From Calothrix sp. NIES-3974 (GTDB taxonomy: Bacteria > Cyanobacteriota > Cyanobacteriia > Cyanobacteriales > Nostocaceae), in contig NZ_AP018254.1 of assembly GCF_002368395.1 (NCBI RefSeq), forward strand, positions 2,294,001 to 2,358,000: DNA of 64,000 nucleotides. The letters run 5' to 3'. A program made the position numbers and the translations under genes. A model generated the notes under the pieces. It was not told the DNA's origin. It searched no databases and saw only the letters and a list, made by a program, of their open reading frames with translations. Shown here one piece after another: positions 28,276 to 40,661 of the stretch. Numbering within the stretch: position 1 is the first letter of the stretch; each line of letters opens with the position of its first letter.

Positions 28276-29022
28276 GTGTTATTGCATTTAAGCACATGGC
28301 CAGAGGTAGAAACCTATTTACAAACTTCCCAAGGCATTATTCTACCCATTGGTTCCACCGAACAACATGGTCCATCTGGTCTGATCGGAACAGATGCGAT
28401 TTGTGCCGAAACCATTGCTAAAGGTGTGGGAGAAAGAACCCAAGCAATGGTTGCACCAACGATTAATGTGGGTATGGCACTACATCATACAGGTTTTCCT
28501 GGTACTATTAGTCTTCGTCCCAGTACAATGATTTTGTTTATCCGTGATTACATCACCAGTTTAGTCAAAGCTGGTTTTCACAAGTTTTATTTTATCAACG
28601 GACATGGGGGAAATATTCATACATTACGAGCTGCATTTTCGGAAATCTATACATACCTAGAAGAACTTCATTATCCCCATGCAGTTCGAGTCCGATGTCA
28701 AGTTGCTAACTGGTTTATGTGTAGTAGCGTCTACAAACTAGCCAAGGAACTCTATGGGGACGAGGAAGGTTCCCATGCAACACCTAGCGAAGTCGCTGTC
28801 ACCCAGTTTGTTTATCCGGAAGCAATTAAAACAGCTTTCCTATCTCCTGAAGTTGGTAAGGGACACAAAATCTACGGTTCTATCGATTTTCGCCGACGCT
28901 ATCCCGATGGAAGGATGGGTTCTAATCCCGCTTTAGCGACAAAAGAACATGGCCAACAGTTCTATCATTTGGCTGTCGAGGAGTTGAGTCAGGGATATTT
29001 AGAATTTTTACAAGGGGATTAA
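28276..29022 (+). CDS. creatininase-family amidohydrolase
   Basis: A 248-residue metal-dependent amidohydrolase. LPIGSTEQHGPSGLIGTDA holds the conserved Glu/His/Asp metal ligands, FYFINGHGGN the second metal site, and GDEEGSHATPSEVA the acidic cluster near the active site. The fold also contains enzymes of riboflavin and mycofactocin routes, so creatinine need not be the substrate. The start is GTG 28276, with AGGAG 8 bases upstream. It follows the cupin gene; a joint role is inference only. Confidence 0.88.
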   Translation: MLLHLSTWPEVETYLQTSQGIILPIGSTEQHGPSGLIGTDAICAETIAKGVGERTQAMVAPTINVGMALHHTGFPGTISLRPSTMILFIRDYITSLVKAGFHKFYFINGHGGNIHTLRAAFSEIYTYLEELHYPHAVRVRCQVANWFMCSSVYKLAKELYGDEEGSHATPSEVAVTQFVYPEAIKTAFLSPEVGKGHKIYGSIDFRRRYPDGRMGSNPALATKEHGQQFYHLAVEELSQGYLEFLQGD

Positions 29023-31559
<2,537 letters not shown>

Positions 31560-31830
31560 ACTGTATTGGTAGCAAGTAAGCCATAGGTGTTGAGTAACGG
31601 GTTTCACGACCACTCCCGAATCCCCATTCCCTAAAAGTTTTAGGGATTTGTGAGAAATGGATAATTGGTACATCGTGCGATCGCAGGGGAAATAGTGTAG
31701 AATTAAGGTTTTGCAAGCACCTTGTCACACAGAACGTTGACGAATGCGATCGCGGATTGTTTTTGTGATAAATTCTATCCTCTGTGTGGTCAGGGGTGGT
31801 TGTTGGAAGTTTTATTTTGGTTGATTGGAT

Positions 31831-32136
31831 ATGGAAATTACTGTAAGAGTTGAAGGGCAAATGCGTCCGGAAGGAAGTAAACCCAGAGCATTACGCCGTT
31901 CGGGATTAATTCCGGCAAATTTGTATGGACACAATGGTGCGGAATCTGTGTCTTTGACTTTGGACGCAAAAACGGCTGAACGGCTATTAAAGGAAGCAAG
32001 AGCAAATAAAACCCCGATTGAACTCAATGTACCAGAAATCAATTGGCGGGGAGCAACGGTGATTCGAGAGGTACAAAAGCATCCAGCTAAGGGTACTTTG
32101 TATCACTTGAGTTTCTTTGCTTTTGCTAAAGGTTAG
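31831..32136 (+). CDS. rplY: 50S ribosomal protein L25 (bL25)
   Basis: A 101-residue short-form L25 lacking the long Ctc C-terminal domain. [44 protein letters not shown] contains the typical [14 protein letters not shown] 5S-rRNA-binding stretch; [24 protein letters not shown] matches the C-terminal half. A TTG at 31825 is an alternative start; ATG 31831 fits homologues. It is next to purA. Confidence 0.92.
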   Translation: MEITVRVEGQMRPEGSKPRALRRSGLIPANLYGHNGAESVSLTLDAKTAERLLKEARANKTPIELNVPEINWRGATVIREVQKHPAKGTLYHLSFFAFAKG

Positions 32137-32395
32137 TTGTCTTCTTGTTTTAATCTTGAGAGGGAGTAGGGAGTAGATTATTACTCCACTCCAAATTATC
32201 AATCAAAATAAAATAATTTAAAAACAAGTAAAAACATGTATTTTACTGCTTTTCATCATCGACTCAATTTACTCAATTTTTCCCTTCCCCATCCAGCTGA
32301 TTGCAGCCTCCCTATCCTACCCTCGCAAAAATACTTCTATAGCTAGCGCTGTGCTTCGGGAACAGCAGACCCTAAGCCGTGAAAATACACAGCAT

Positions 32396-32600
32396 CCCTC
32401 TGGATTATAATTAATTCTACCCTAAAAAAATAAACCTGTATATCTAGAACTGGAAATATTGATTATTACGTTAGTTAATTGAGAATAGAGTCAGTAATAT
32501 TGAGAATTTGACAAAAATTATTGAGAAACTGGGCAAATGACAAAATTGCCAAATTTAGGGTTTTGATTGATTTAAATATATTATGGAAGTTATCGATTTT
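32396..32600. repeat. about 200-bp direct repeat, copy 1
   Basis: The core GAGAATAGAGTCAGTAATAT..TTGAGAAACTGGGCAAATGA..TTTAGGGTTTTGATTGATTT is almost identical to 33118-33317; the first ~70 bases have diverged more. No reading frame is conserved between copies. Confidence 0.75.
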
Positions 32601-32635
32601 TATGTTGTATATAATACCAGCATTACTGACAAGTT

Positions 32636-32763
32636 AATGTGAGTTCGATGAACCTCTCCGCAGAACGGAGAGGGACAGAAAAATCTGTGGTTTTAACCAA
32701 AAATCAATCTTCCCACAGTCTGTATCCATTTCGGAGAGGTTATTTGAATCCGTCGAATTCACC
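32636..32763. repeat. MITE-like repeat family B, copy 2
   Basis: From AATGTGAGTTCGATG to CGTCGAATTCACCT. It contains an internal inverted pair AACCTCTCCG (32651-32660)..CGGAGAGGTT (32732-32741), so it can fold as one long hairpin. Confidence 0.6.
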
Positions 32764-33117
32764 TCAAACGCTTATTAGTCTTTTGTCAATAAGTAATAAT
32801 GCTTAAAGTCTGGATGAATAAACATGATTTTGAAGGATGCGATCGCTAAATTTTCAATGCATAATTGATTCTGGCGCGGAAAACTTAGTGTAAAGGTGAA
32901 TTTAATACTTCTCCTTAACCTCACTTTTTCTCCTTAACCTCACTTTTAAGGATAATTACGAGTTGACAAAACTAATTTCACCTGAACTTGTCACGCATGT
33001 AATACCAGTTTGAAACAAGGATGGGACGGATGAATTTGGATGTTTTGCAAACGTCTTTAATGAATCGGTCTCAGAAGGGATAAAGATAGAGCATTAATTT
33101 GAAAAAAGTTCACATAA

Positions 33118-33317
33118 CACTCCTTTGGATTATAACTAATATTATCATAAAAAAGAAAAAGTATATATTCAGAGCTTGAAATATTCATTATTGCGTCAAT
33201 TAATTGAGAATAGAGTCAGTAATATTGAGAATTTGACGAAAATTATTGAGAAACTGGGCAAATGACAAAATTGTCAAATTTAGGGTTTTGATTGATTTAA
33301 ATAAGTTATCTATTTTT
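33118..33317. repeat. about 200-bp direct repeat, copy 2
   Basis: Second copy of the block at 32396-32600, same orientation, starts 722 bases apart. AATTTGAC and GTCAAATT inside this copy could form a stem. Confidence 0.75.
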
Positions 33318-33587
33318 CGCGATCGCACAGCATCTTTTGTGATTGCGTACAAAGATACTTATAAAACAATACGCTACCCAATAATCAGACTTTTAAGTCT
33401 AACTGAACTGTATTGACTGATAAAATTTTGTAGTGCCAGCAAGATGCCTGCTATTATTTTCATCCTTAGCCCAAGAATCGCACCCGTTTATATCGTTGAC
33501 GCTAATGCTTGCTACATATCAGGGGCTGTAAGCGTTGATTATTCTAGTTTCATTTAATGTATCCATCATTTCTATTTTGATAAACCA

Positions 33588-34019
33588 CTACTGGGGATGG
33601 GAATTACCATTTTTATCCCGTTTTAGGTTTTCCTCCAGAGCTTGAATTTGTTCGCGACGGGCTTCTAATTCCAGGGAACGTCTAGCCAGGTCTTGATTTT
33701 GGAGAGTGAGATTTTTCCGCCATTCTTCAACCCGTTCAGCTTCTTGGCGGAGAAATTCTGGTGTGATGCCGTTGGAGAGATAATTTTTCACGAGGTTGAC
33801 GACCCAATTGGTGGCTTCTTCGAGTTTGATGATATCTCCGGTGGGAGAAAGTTCGACTAGTACCAGCAGTTTTTCGGAATGGGTGGTATTTTTCCCCAGT
33901 AAAATAAAAGCCTCTTCGGGAATGAGTGTCCAAACATTTTCAGCTTCTTGTCGGGCTAAGAGGAGAAGTTGAAACTGTCCTAAAAAGTCGTTTTTTCGCA
34001 CCTGAGCAAGGTATAGCAT
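33588..34019 (-). CDS. unknown cyanobacterial coiled-coil protein, 143 residues
   Basis: Starts MLYLAQVRKNDFLGQFQLLLLARQEAENVWTLIPEEAF. Residues 1-70 look like a small beta-rich domain; residues about 90-140 are a charged coiled coil (LRQEAERVEEWRKNLTLQNQDLARRSLELEARREQIQALEENLKRD). It resembles conserved hypothetical proteins of filamentous cyanobacteria, but no function is known. The frame is open further upstream to 34373, but that part includes a dispersed repeat (34174-34255) and has non-coding character, so the internal ATG at 34019 is chosen. Confidence 0.72.
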   Translation of the reverse strand: MLYLAQVRKNDFLGQFQLLLLARQEAENVWTLIPEEAFILLGKNTTHSEKLLVLVELSPTGDIIKLEEATNWVVNLVKNYLSNGITPEFLRQEAERVEEWRKNLTLQNQDLARRSLELEARREQIQALEENLKRDKNGNSHPQ

Positions 34020-34173
34020 GGTTGTTGGAGAAGCAAGGCTAGCTGAATCAATTATCTTAAATTTTAGGGAAAACAGGCAAAACTTAGATTTTGATTTTAG
34101 GTGGATGGGAAGATTATAAACATAAACCATGTCTCTGAATTTAAAACCGTAGTTTTCATTCGGGATGATTGAG

Positions 34174-34255
34174 ATTGCTACTTTGCAAGAAGCCTCTGCG
34201 CGTCTACCTGACGACCCTGGGGTCGATCCGCTACGCGAAGAAGTGCAATGACGAA
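34174..34255. repeat. dispersed repeat D, copy 1
   Basis: Runs TGCTACTTTGCAAGAAGCCT..CGTCTACC..GGTCGATCCGCTACGCGAAG. It is present inverted at 50490-50572. An inner CGACCCTGGGGTCG palindrome can form a stem. Confidence 0.6.
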
Positions 34256-34429
34256 AACTCCTGTTTTGATTATGGACGAGGTTTAATAATATAGGAATCC
34301 TACTTGAATCTTGCTTAGTATACTGAGAAGTCAAACTTTGTATGTCAAGCTTATAGGCAGCTTGATTGTTCAAAAATCAAATAGGAGTCCTATGGGTGTC
34401 ATATCGTTTGACTTTGGTGTTGATACACT

Positions 34430-34576
34430 TAGCCCGCATTTCTCACAAAACCCTAAAACTCATAGGGAGTAGGGAGTAAAGACGACCCGACGGGTCGTCT
34501 GTACGGGAGCAGGGAGTAGAAGGAAAATCAATCCGTTACTCAAGACTTACAACTTACTCGTGAGAAATCCAGGTTA
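34430..34576. repeat. MITE-like repeat family A, copy 3
   Basis: 147 bp from AGCCCGCATTTCTCAC to GTGAGAAATCCAGGTTA, inverted relative to copies 2 and 5, with STRR heptamers and a GACGACCCGACGGGTCGTC hairpin inside. Confidence 0.65.
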
Positions 34577-34670
34577 GGTAGGAAGCAGGGGGAGCAAGGG
34601 AAGAAAATGTATCAAAATTTTGGTGAAATGGTATCAGATCACAAGCAATCTAAAATCCAAAATCTTTGAA

Positions 34671-37600
34671 CTACTGGGATGATAATTGCAAAATGCGATC
34701 GCGGAGGATTTGGGCTTGGGTTTGGGCTTCGCTAAGTTTATCGCGAGCATCTTGAACGACATCGGGACGGGCATTGTTCACGAAGCCGGGATTATTTAGT
34801 CTACCAGAAAGTTGGGTAATTTCCATTTCGATTTTGGTCAGTTTTTTCTGAAGTTTTTCGATAAATGCGGCAATATCCACAACCCCTGTTAATGGCATGA
34901 TTACCTGAACTGTACCGACGACTCCGGCGATAACTTTTTCTGAGTCTTGTTTTACTGCTGGGGTATCTGGGGTTATTTCGGTTGTAGGGATGGGTTCGGG
35001 TTGATTGTTAACCAGACCTTTGGCTTGTTGCCAAAAGCGATCGCGTGCTTGGGGATTTAACCAGCTTTTGGCTAAAAACCAGGTGGCATACAAAAACCCA
35101 ATCAGTTCAAAAAATCTACCTGCTAGGGGTATATCATCAATGGCATCGGCGATCGCTACTAAAAGGCGAAATAAAAATAGGAATCCGAAGGTTTTGCCGA
35201 CTAATCGCCAATTGATTTGGTTTGATTTAGATTGGGGATTTTGGGTTTGTGGGGAAACAGGGTTAATTTGCTGTCCAGAAATGGTGAGATGCTCGACTTT
35301 GGCAAGGTTTTGGATGTAAACCTGACCCTGGGTTAAAATTTCCCGCTCCTGTGGACTTTGAGTTTGCAGTTTAATATCGACCTTTGCTCCAGGTTTGACA
35401 TCGGCTTCGGCTCGCAGGTTACGAATTGTGCGGATGGTGCCAAATAGCAGTTCAAATTGGGCTTCTAAATCAGTATTAATCAAGTTTGGATTTGCTTCTG
35501 GATACTGTTGCAGGGATATACTTTGTCGGGAATCCGGAGCTTGCTGAGTTAGGGTTTGCCAAATTTCCTCCGTAATATGGGGCATATAGGGGTGGAGTAA
35601 TTTGAGAATACCTTCAAGAACGTAGGCTAAAGTTTGTTGGGCTGTGCGACGGGAATTTTCATCTCCACCGGGTTGTAAACGCGACTTAGCTAACTCAATA
35701 TACCAATCACAAAAATCGCCCCAAATAAACTCATATAAACCATTGGCAGCTTCTCCCATCCCGTAATTTTCCATATACTGGATAGTTTGCTGAATTACTT
35801 GGTTGTAACGAGATAAAATCCAGCGATCGCTCAATTCCAATGGCTGGGGAACCCCTAACTGGGCTGGTGTTTGTCCATCCAGATTCATCATCACAAAGCG
35901 GGAGGCATTCCAAATTTTATTGGCGAAATTCCGGGCTGCTTCTACGGCTGGAGATTCATTCTTTTTCCGGTCATAATCAAAACGGATATCCTGTCCGGCT
36001 CCGGTGGCTTCCTTAATTAAATAATACCGCAGGGCATCCACACCATATTGATTAATTAATAGCAACGGATCAATCCCATTTCCCTTGGATTTGGACATTT
36101 TGTCGCCATTTTCATCCAAAACCAAACCGTGAATATACACATCTTTAAAGGGCATTTGGTTAGTAAAATGACCCGCCATCATCGTCATCCGCGCGACCCA
36201 GAAAAAGATAATATCGAATCCCGTTACGAGGGTACTTGTGGGATAATATTTAGCTAGGTCACTTGTTAAACTAGGCCATCCCATTGTCGAAAAGGGCCAT
36301 AGACCAGAGGAAAACCACGTATCCAACACATCCGGGTCTCGCTCCAATTGAACGTCATCCCCAAATTTTTGTTTAGCTAAGGTTAAAGCTTCCTCTGGCG
36401 ATTTCGCCACGACAAAGGGAGTCGTATCGGTAATTTCCCCATTGGTTTCACTAACCGCATACCAAGCTGGAATTTGGTGACCCCACCACAACTGACGGGA
36501 AATACACCAATCTTCCACCTTTACCAACCAATCCCGATAGACCTTTTGCCAACGAGAAGGGACGAAATTTGGGGAATTTTGCTCATCCAGGAAACGCAAA
36601 GCTCGATCTGCCAACGGACGAATCTTCACAAACCACTGGGTTGACAATAACGGCTCAATGGGAACCTTACCGCGATCGCTGTAGGGAACCGTATGGGAAT
36701 AATCCTCAATTTTGACGAGAAAACCATCGGTTTCCAAACGGCTGACAACCTGTTTTCGAGCCACAAATCGGTCTAATCCCGCAAATTCACCGGCATTTTC
36801 ATTCAGTGTCCCGTCCTTATTCATGATGTTAATAAACGGTAAATTATGCCGTTTACCCATCTTAAAATCGTTTGGGTCATGGGCTGGTGTCACCTTCACG
36901 CAACCCGTACCAAACTCCATTTCCACCAACTCATCGGCAATAATAGGGATTTCCCGTTTCATAATTGGTAAAGTTAAGGTCTTACCAATTAAACTTTGAT
37001 ACCGTTCATCCTGGGGATTGACAGCTACAGCCGTATCCCCCAACATGGTTTCTGGACGAGTTGTCGCCACTTCCACATAGCCAGAACCATCACTCAAGGG
37101 ATAGCGAAAGTGCCAAAGTTTACCCAACACCTCCTTCTTTTCCACCTCCACATCCGACACAGCCGATTGGGAAGCAGGACACCAATTAACTAAATATTCA
37201 CCACGATAAATTAAACCCTGATTATACAGGGTGACAAAAGCCTCTAACACAGCCTTTGACAACCCCTCATCCAAAGTAAACCTCTCCCGTGACCAATCCA
37301 CCGACACACCCAAGCGTCGTAACTGGTTAACAATCGTTCCCTCTGATTGTTTTTTCCATTCCCAAGCCCTTTCGAGGAACTTTTCCCGACCGATATCATA
37401 ACGAGTTTTGTTTTCCGACTTGAGTTGCTTTTCCAAAATGGTTTGCACAGCAATACTCGCATGGTCAGTTCCGGGGAGATACAAAGTATTTTTTCCCCGC
37501 ATTCTTTGGTAGCGAATTAAAGTATCAATCAGGGAATTATCAAAAGCGTGACCCATATGCAAACTACCCGTGACATTTGGGGGAGGAATGACAATGCAGT

Positions 37601-37730
37601 AGGGTTCACTGGGATTATTGGGGTTAGCTTTGTAGAGTTGATTTTCTTCCCAAAACTGTTGCCATTTGGTTTCAGCAGCTTTCGGGTCGTAGACACTGGG
37701 TAGGTTAGGGTGAGAGGTTGTTGGATTCAT
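34671..37730 (-). CDS. valS: valyl-tRNA synthetase with CAAD membrane domain
   Basis: A 1019-residue class I synthetase. [14 protein letters not shown] (HIGH, near 55) and DKMSKSKGN (KMSKS, near 542) are intact; the editing domain lies between, and the anticodon-binding domain follows. Residues about 840-905 are an insertion ([43 protein letters not shown]) with two hydrophobic helices: the CAAD domain known from some cyanobacterial synthetases and reported to tether them to thylakoids. The C-terminal tRNA-binding coiled coil resumes after it ([23 protein letters not shown]). The ATG at 37730 is preferred to a TTG at 37745. Confidence 0.95.
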   Translation of the reverse strand: MNPTTSHPNLPSVYDPKAAETKWQQFWEENQLYKANPNNPSEPYCIVIPPPNVTGSLHMGHAFDNSLIDTLIRYQRMRGKNTLYLPGTDHASIAVQTILEKQLKSENKTRYDIGREKFLERAWEWKKQSEGTIVNQLRRLGVSVDWSRERFTLDEGLSKAVLEAFVTLYNQGLIYRGEYLVNWCPASQSAVSDVEVEKKEVLGKLWHFRYPLSDGSGYVEVATTRPETMLGDTAVAVNPQDERYQSLIGKTLTLPIMKREIPIIADELVEMEFGTGCVKVTPAHDPNDFKMGKRHNLPFINIMNKDGTLNENAGEFAGLDRFVARKQVVSRLETDGFLVKIEDYSHTVPYSDRGKVPIEPLLSTQWFVKIRPLADRALRFLDEQNSPNFVPSRWQKVYRDWLVKVEDWCISRQLWWGHQIPAWYAVSETNGEITDTTPFVVAKSPEEALTLAKQKFGDDVQLERDPDVLDTWFSSGLWPFSTMGWPSLTSDLAKYYPTSTLVTGFDIIFFWVARMTMMAGHFTNQMPFKDVYIHGLVLDENGDKMSKSKGNGIDPLLLINQYGVDALRYYLIKEATGAGQDIRFDYDRKKNESPAVEAARNFANKIWNASRFVMMNLDGQTPAQLGVPQPLELSDRWILSRYNQVIQQTIQYMENYGMGEAANGLYEFIWGDFCDWYIELAKSRLQPGGDENSRRTAQQTLAYVLEGILKLLHPYMPHITEEIWQTLTQQAPDSRQSISLQQYPEANPNLINTDLEAQFELLFGTIRTIRNLRAEADVKPGAKVDIKLQTQSPQEREILTQGQVYIQNLAKVEHLTISGQQINPVSPQTQNPQSKSNQINWRLVGKTFGFLFLFRLLVAIADAIDDIPLAGRFFELIGFLYATWFLAKSWLNPQARDRFWQQAKGLVNNQPEPIPTTEITPDTPAVKQDSEKVIAGVVGTVQVIMPLTGVVDIAAFIEKLQKKLTKIEMEITQLSGRLNNPGFVNNARPDVVQDARDKLSEAQTQAQILRDRILQLSSQ

Positions 37731-38164
37731 GTTGGAAATAATCAAGTCAGTCAGGTTAGTTAGTTGGAAGCGAGAACGGTAAAATTGACGGGAAGAGGTA
37801 GATTATAGCAATTCGTAATACCCGCTACGCAGAAAGCAAGCTAAGTCATTCGTAATGCTTCCAGGAGAAGAATTGCGGAAGAAGCAAGCTACGCAATTGC
37901 CTTTGACAGCGGGAATTTTATCCCCATTTTGTTAAAGGCTGGGATAAATTAGCCAAAAAGAACATTTATGAGCGTCGGATGTGTGACACACAGGAGCAAT
38001 TATGTATTGTAAATTCGAGTTTGTAGTTTCACGCACTAATAACCGATTGTAACCATATCGTCATTCTTTGGCTGAATTACGTTAGTCATGCTTTTTGGTC
38101 TCTAGTCAGTTTTACCACGCTGGGTTTTAACTAATAAATTCTGCCACAATTCGCGTTGCAACTT

Positions 38165-38332
38165 TTAACTTCGACTGATTGATGAAGATTTGTGACGTTG
38201 CCAAAGTTGGAAAAGTTTAATTAAGTATTGGAGAGAAGAGGCTGGTATGATTTTTAGCAATACAGCCTTGAGGATGAAACGAATAATATCAGCTTCCGGA
38301 AATGTTTGGGAATTGGCGGACATGGTTTTCAT
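38165..38332 (-). CDS. possible small protein, 55 residues
   Basis: An open frame MKTMSANSQTFPEADIIRFI..; the middle (IIRFILKAVLLKIIPASSLQYLIKLFQLW) could form amphipathic helices. No family was recognised and no Shine-Dalgarno site is visible ahead of either ATG (38332 or 38323). It is upstream of valS on the same strand. Weak candidate. Confidence 0.25.
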   Translation of the reverse strand: MKTMSANSQTFPEADIIRFILKAVLLKIIPASSLQYLIKLFQLWQRHKSSSISRS

Positions 38333-38503
38333 TTTTATTGAAGAATACAGAATGTAGAATCAAGAATAAAGGAGGACTTAAGCCTCAAAAGAACAATGAA
38401 GTCTTGGCGATTGACTCTATGCCAATCTGTAATATCAAGTTATATTATTTCAAGCGACAAGGATTGTAAGGGGGTGTTGGTCAAGTATTAATAAATACTT
38501 TAT

Positions 38504-38613
38504 CAACCAATTATTGAAGATAGTCAATAGGCTCAAACGGTATAAAGGTGGAGGTAAGGGCGAGCCTATAAGAGGCAACCAATTATTGAAGATAGTCAAT
38601 AGGCTCAAACGGT
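38504..38613. repeat. 37-bp direct repeat pair
   Basis: CAACCAATTATTGAAGATAG..GGCTCAAACGGT occurs twice, 72 bases apart, same strand. A diverged third copy lies at 58523-58560. Confidence 0.7.
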
Positions 38614-38904
38614 GTATTTGTCGTGAACAACTACTCCCGATTCCCCTACAGACACGACATGTCGCGTTTCTTGCAAAAAACGAGCTTGTTAAGTATTCTA
38701 ATCGACTTTTAAAACATCCTTTAACACAGGTTGAGGAGGGATGATGTCAATCTGTCATATTAAGTTCTGTTATATCAAGTTTGAATGAACACTTGTCTTT
38801 GCCGAGAAAGTAAAGCGATCGCAAAACTGGGAGTTCTCACAAACTTCTAAAACACATAAGTACTCCTACGGGGAAGCTTGCTACAACAGATTTGAGGAGC
38901 TATA

Positions 38905-39124
38905 AGCTTTGTATATGGATCGTTGCCTTTTGATGATGCAGTTGCCACTATATACGGTAGAATTAGGACTGAGTTAGATGCTACTGCTACGCCGATTGGT
39001 TCTGATGATTTGCAGATTGCAGCTATTGCAATGGTGAATAACTTAGATATTGGTTCCCCATAATACGAAAGAATTTAGCCGAGTGAATGGGTTGCAAATT
39101 GAGGATTGGGAGGAAGAAAGTTGA
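38905..39124 (+). pseudogene. C-terminal remnant of a VapC-type PIN toxin, frameshifted
   Basis: Reading from 38905 gives SFVYGSLPFDDAVATIYGRI..TPIGSDDLQIAAIAMVNNL, then a stop; from 39059 in another frame comes HNTKEFSRVNGLQIEDWEEES. Joined, these match the C-terminal half of VapC toxins (tRNA-fMet nuclease type: PFD..YGxIR..G.PIG..D..IAA.A....HNT.EF.RV.GL..EDW). One extra base near 39045-39058 explains the shift. The N-terminal half, with the first catalytic Asp, and any antitoxin are missing. Confidence 0.75.
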
Positions 39125-39166
39125 GTCAAGGATGTTGGACAATTTCAGACAATAACTCATAACTAA

Positions 39167-39676
39167 CTATACTGAAGGTCGCGGAACTACATAAATAATG
39201 CCAGAAATAACAGTGAGAGCCACCGACAACCAAAAAGCGATGATGGCTGGTAAATCCCAGGAACTAGGAACAGGAGCAATTAAAAGCGCGATCGCAATGA
39301 TTTGACTCACAGTTTTGAGTTTACCCCAAATATTCGCTCCACTGATAGTAGATTGATTGACCCGCCATCCTGCGATCGCTAATTCCCGTGCCAAAATAAT
39401 AAATACACCCCAAGCTGGAACCTGTCCCAATTGAATTAAGGAGAGTAAGGGTGCAAGTACCAGTAATTTATCCACCAGGGGGTCAAGAAACTTACCTAAA
39501 TCACTAATTTGATTTAACTTGCGAGCTAAATATCCATCTAACCAATCAGTCAGCGCACACGCTAAAAAGACCACCACACAAATCCACCGCAACTGTGGTG
39601 TGGGATTTTGTAAACCATACAAGAGAAAGGGAATACCCAAAAGCCGCGAAAACGTAATCCAATTCGGTAGGGTCAT
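39167..39676 (-). CDS. pgsA: CDP-diacylglycerol-glycerol-3-phosphate 3-phosphatidyltransferase
   Basis: A 169-residue membrane enzyme making phosphatidylglycerol-phosphate, the precursor of the only phospholipid of thylakoids. It starts MTLPNWITFSRLLGIPFLL, and has the full CDP-alcohol phosphotransferase motif DGYLARKLNQISDLGKFLDPLVD (DGxxAR..G..D..D). Four to five hydrophobic segments follow. Length is slightly below that of E. coli PgsA. It stands alone. Confidence 0.93.
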   Translation of the reverse strand: MTLPNWITFSRLLGIPFLLYGLQNPTPQLRWICVVVFLACALTDWLDGYLARKLNQISDLGKFLDPLVDKLLVLAPLLSLIQLGQVPAWGVFIILARELAIAGWRVNQSTISGANIWGKLKTVSQIIAIALLIAPVPSSWDLPAIIAFWLSVALTVISGIIYVVPRPSV

Positions 39677-39765
39677 GGCCAGGAAGAATATTGATTATGA
39701 AAGACGAAGAAACTGGGTAGGGGAAGTTGTAATTCCCAATATCAGCTTCTACCTCTTACCTCATT

Positions 39766-40632
39766 TTAAGACTTCAGTGCCGCTAACCAAGCGTCTAAAT
39801 CAGCCATGCTAGTAAAATCAAGCAATGCTTCACCGAGATTTTCTAATTCCTCCAGGGAAAGGGATTCAACTTGCGATCGCACGGGTTGTGGTAGTTCTCC
39901 TACTCGTCGGGTTAATTGACGCATAATTAGTTGACACGCTTCTGCTTTCCGTCCTTCTTTTCTTCCTTCTTTTCTTCCCTCTTCCTTAATTTCCCGATAA
40001 ACCCGTGTTTCTTTGAGTGTAATTCCCAACATTTGTTCTACCTCCCTTTGACTCTTACCTTCAAACTTGTACACCATGATTGTGGTAATTAGTTCTATGA
40101 TGGCACGATTTTCTGCTGGAGGTACTTCCTGTTGACTCCTTGTTAATAAATTCCTTGCTTCTGCGGTCGCACGATTTTCTTCTAGGGTTGTCAATACCAT
40201 CAATCCTACCCATACGGGTAACGAACGAATATCTCCGAGTTCATCCAGATATATCCGATGTACCTGGGGACTGTTGAGTTGACTCTGGTAAGGACTAATA
40301 TCTGTTTGTTCTAAGCTACGGGATGGGTAAATGATGACGATTTGCAAATTGCTGAATCTGTCACGGTTGCGATAAAAGTAGAGATAGGATTCGGCAAATA
40401 CCCTTTCGTATAGTCTTTCGTCCTTCTGAAATTGCACCTCACAGAAATACACCACACCTGGATTTTCGGTTTGCGGTGGTAGAAATACACCATCGATTTC
40501 AAATTTTGCTTCTTTAACTGCTACCGAATCAAATATGTACTCGTCTGCATTCGCAGGTGGATTTGTTAACAGGGCGAATAATAAACTGGGAGATTGCTGA
40601 AATAATTTGTAAAATATCGAATCTCGACGCAT
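39766..40632 (-). CDS. DUF2887/Rpn-like PD-(D/E)XK nuclease-transposase family protein, copy 1
   Basis: A 288-residue protein. The N-terminal nuclease-like domain has FEIDGVFLPP then VVYFCEVQFQKDERLYERVFAESYLYFYR, giving the D..ExQ core of the PD-(D/E)XK fold. The middle (AIIELITTIMVYKFEGKSQREVEQMLGI) and the C-terminal REIKEEGRKEGRKEGRK run, then QLTRRVGELPQPVRSQVESLSLEELENLGEALLDF, match cyanobacterial DUF2887/DUF4351 proteins. They are related to Rpn recombination-promoting nucleases. A near-identical copy lies directly upstream. Confidence 0.85.
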   Translation of the reverse strand: MRRDSIFYKLFQQSPSLLFALLTNPPANADEYIFDSVAVKEAKFEIDGVFLPPQTENPGVVYFCEVQFQKDERLYERVFAESYLYFYRNRDRFSNLQIVIIYPSRSLEQTDISPYQSQLNSPQVHRIYLDELGDIRSLPVWVGLMVLTTLEENRATAEARNLLTRSQQEVPPAENRAIIELITTIMVYKFEGKSQREVEQMLGITLKETRVYREIKEEGRKEGRKEGRKAEACQLIMRQLTRRVGELPQPVRSQVESLSLEELENLGEALLDFTSMADLDAWLAALKS

Positions 40633-40661
40633 TCAGGTTGGAAAATAGCAGCTTCACTATT

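Larger units (their letters stand above)
32137..33587. other. 1.45-kb repeat-rich non-coding region
   Basis: No gene was supported. It holds a 200-bp direct repeat (32396-32600 and 33118-33317), family B copy 2 (32636-32763), STRR units after rplY and a short repeat at 33371-33415 shared with 58462-58505. Confidence 0.55.
34020..34670. other. repeat-rich intergenic region
   Basis: Contains repeat D copy 1 (34174-34255), MITE-like family A copy 3 (34430-34576) with a nested GACGACCC hairpin, and a partial, inverted copy of repeat family G (34597-34638). No gene. Confidence 0.55.
37731..39166. other. 1.4-kb region with gene debris
   Basis: Holds a decayed VapC fragment (38905-39124), a possible 55-residue minus-strand frame (38165-38332), a 37-bp direct repeat pair (38504-38541 and 38576-38613) and short palindromic CGCTACGC repeats near 37822-37900. 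No intact gene is certain. Confidence 0.5.

Noticed and set aside
34020-34373. Upstream extension of the coiled-coil protein gene
   Set aside because: The extension includes dispersed repeat D and lacks coding character; an internal ATG at 34019 fits the protein better.
38514-38744. 76-codon plus-strand frame with internal repeats
   Set aside because: The repeated peptide comes from a 37-bp non-coding direct repeat; no family resemblance.
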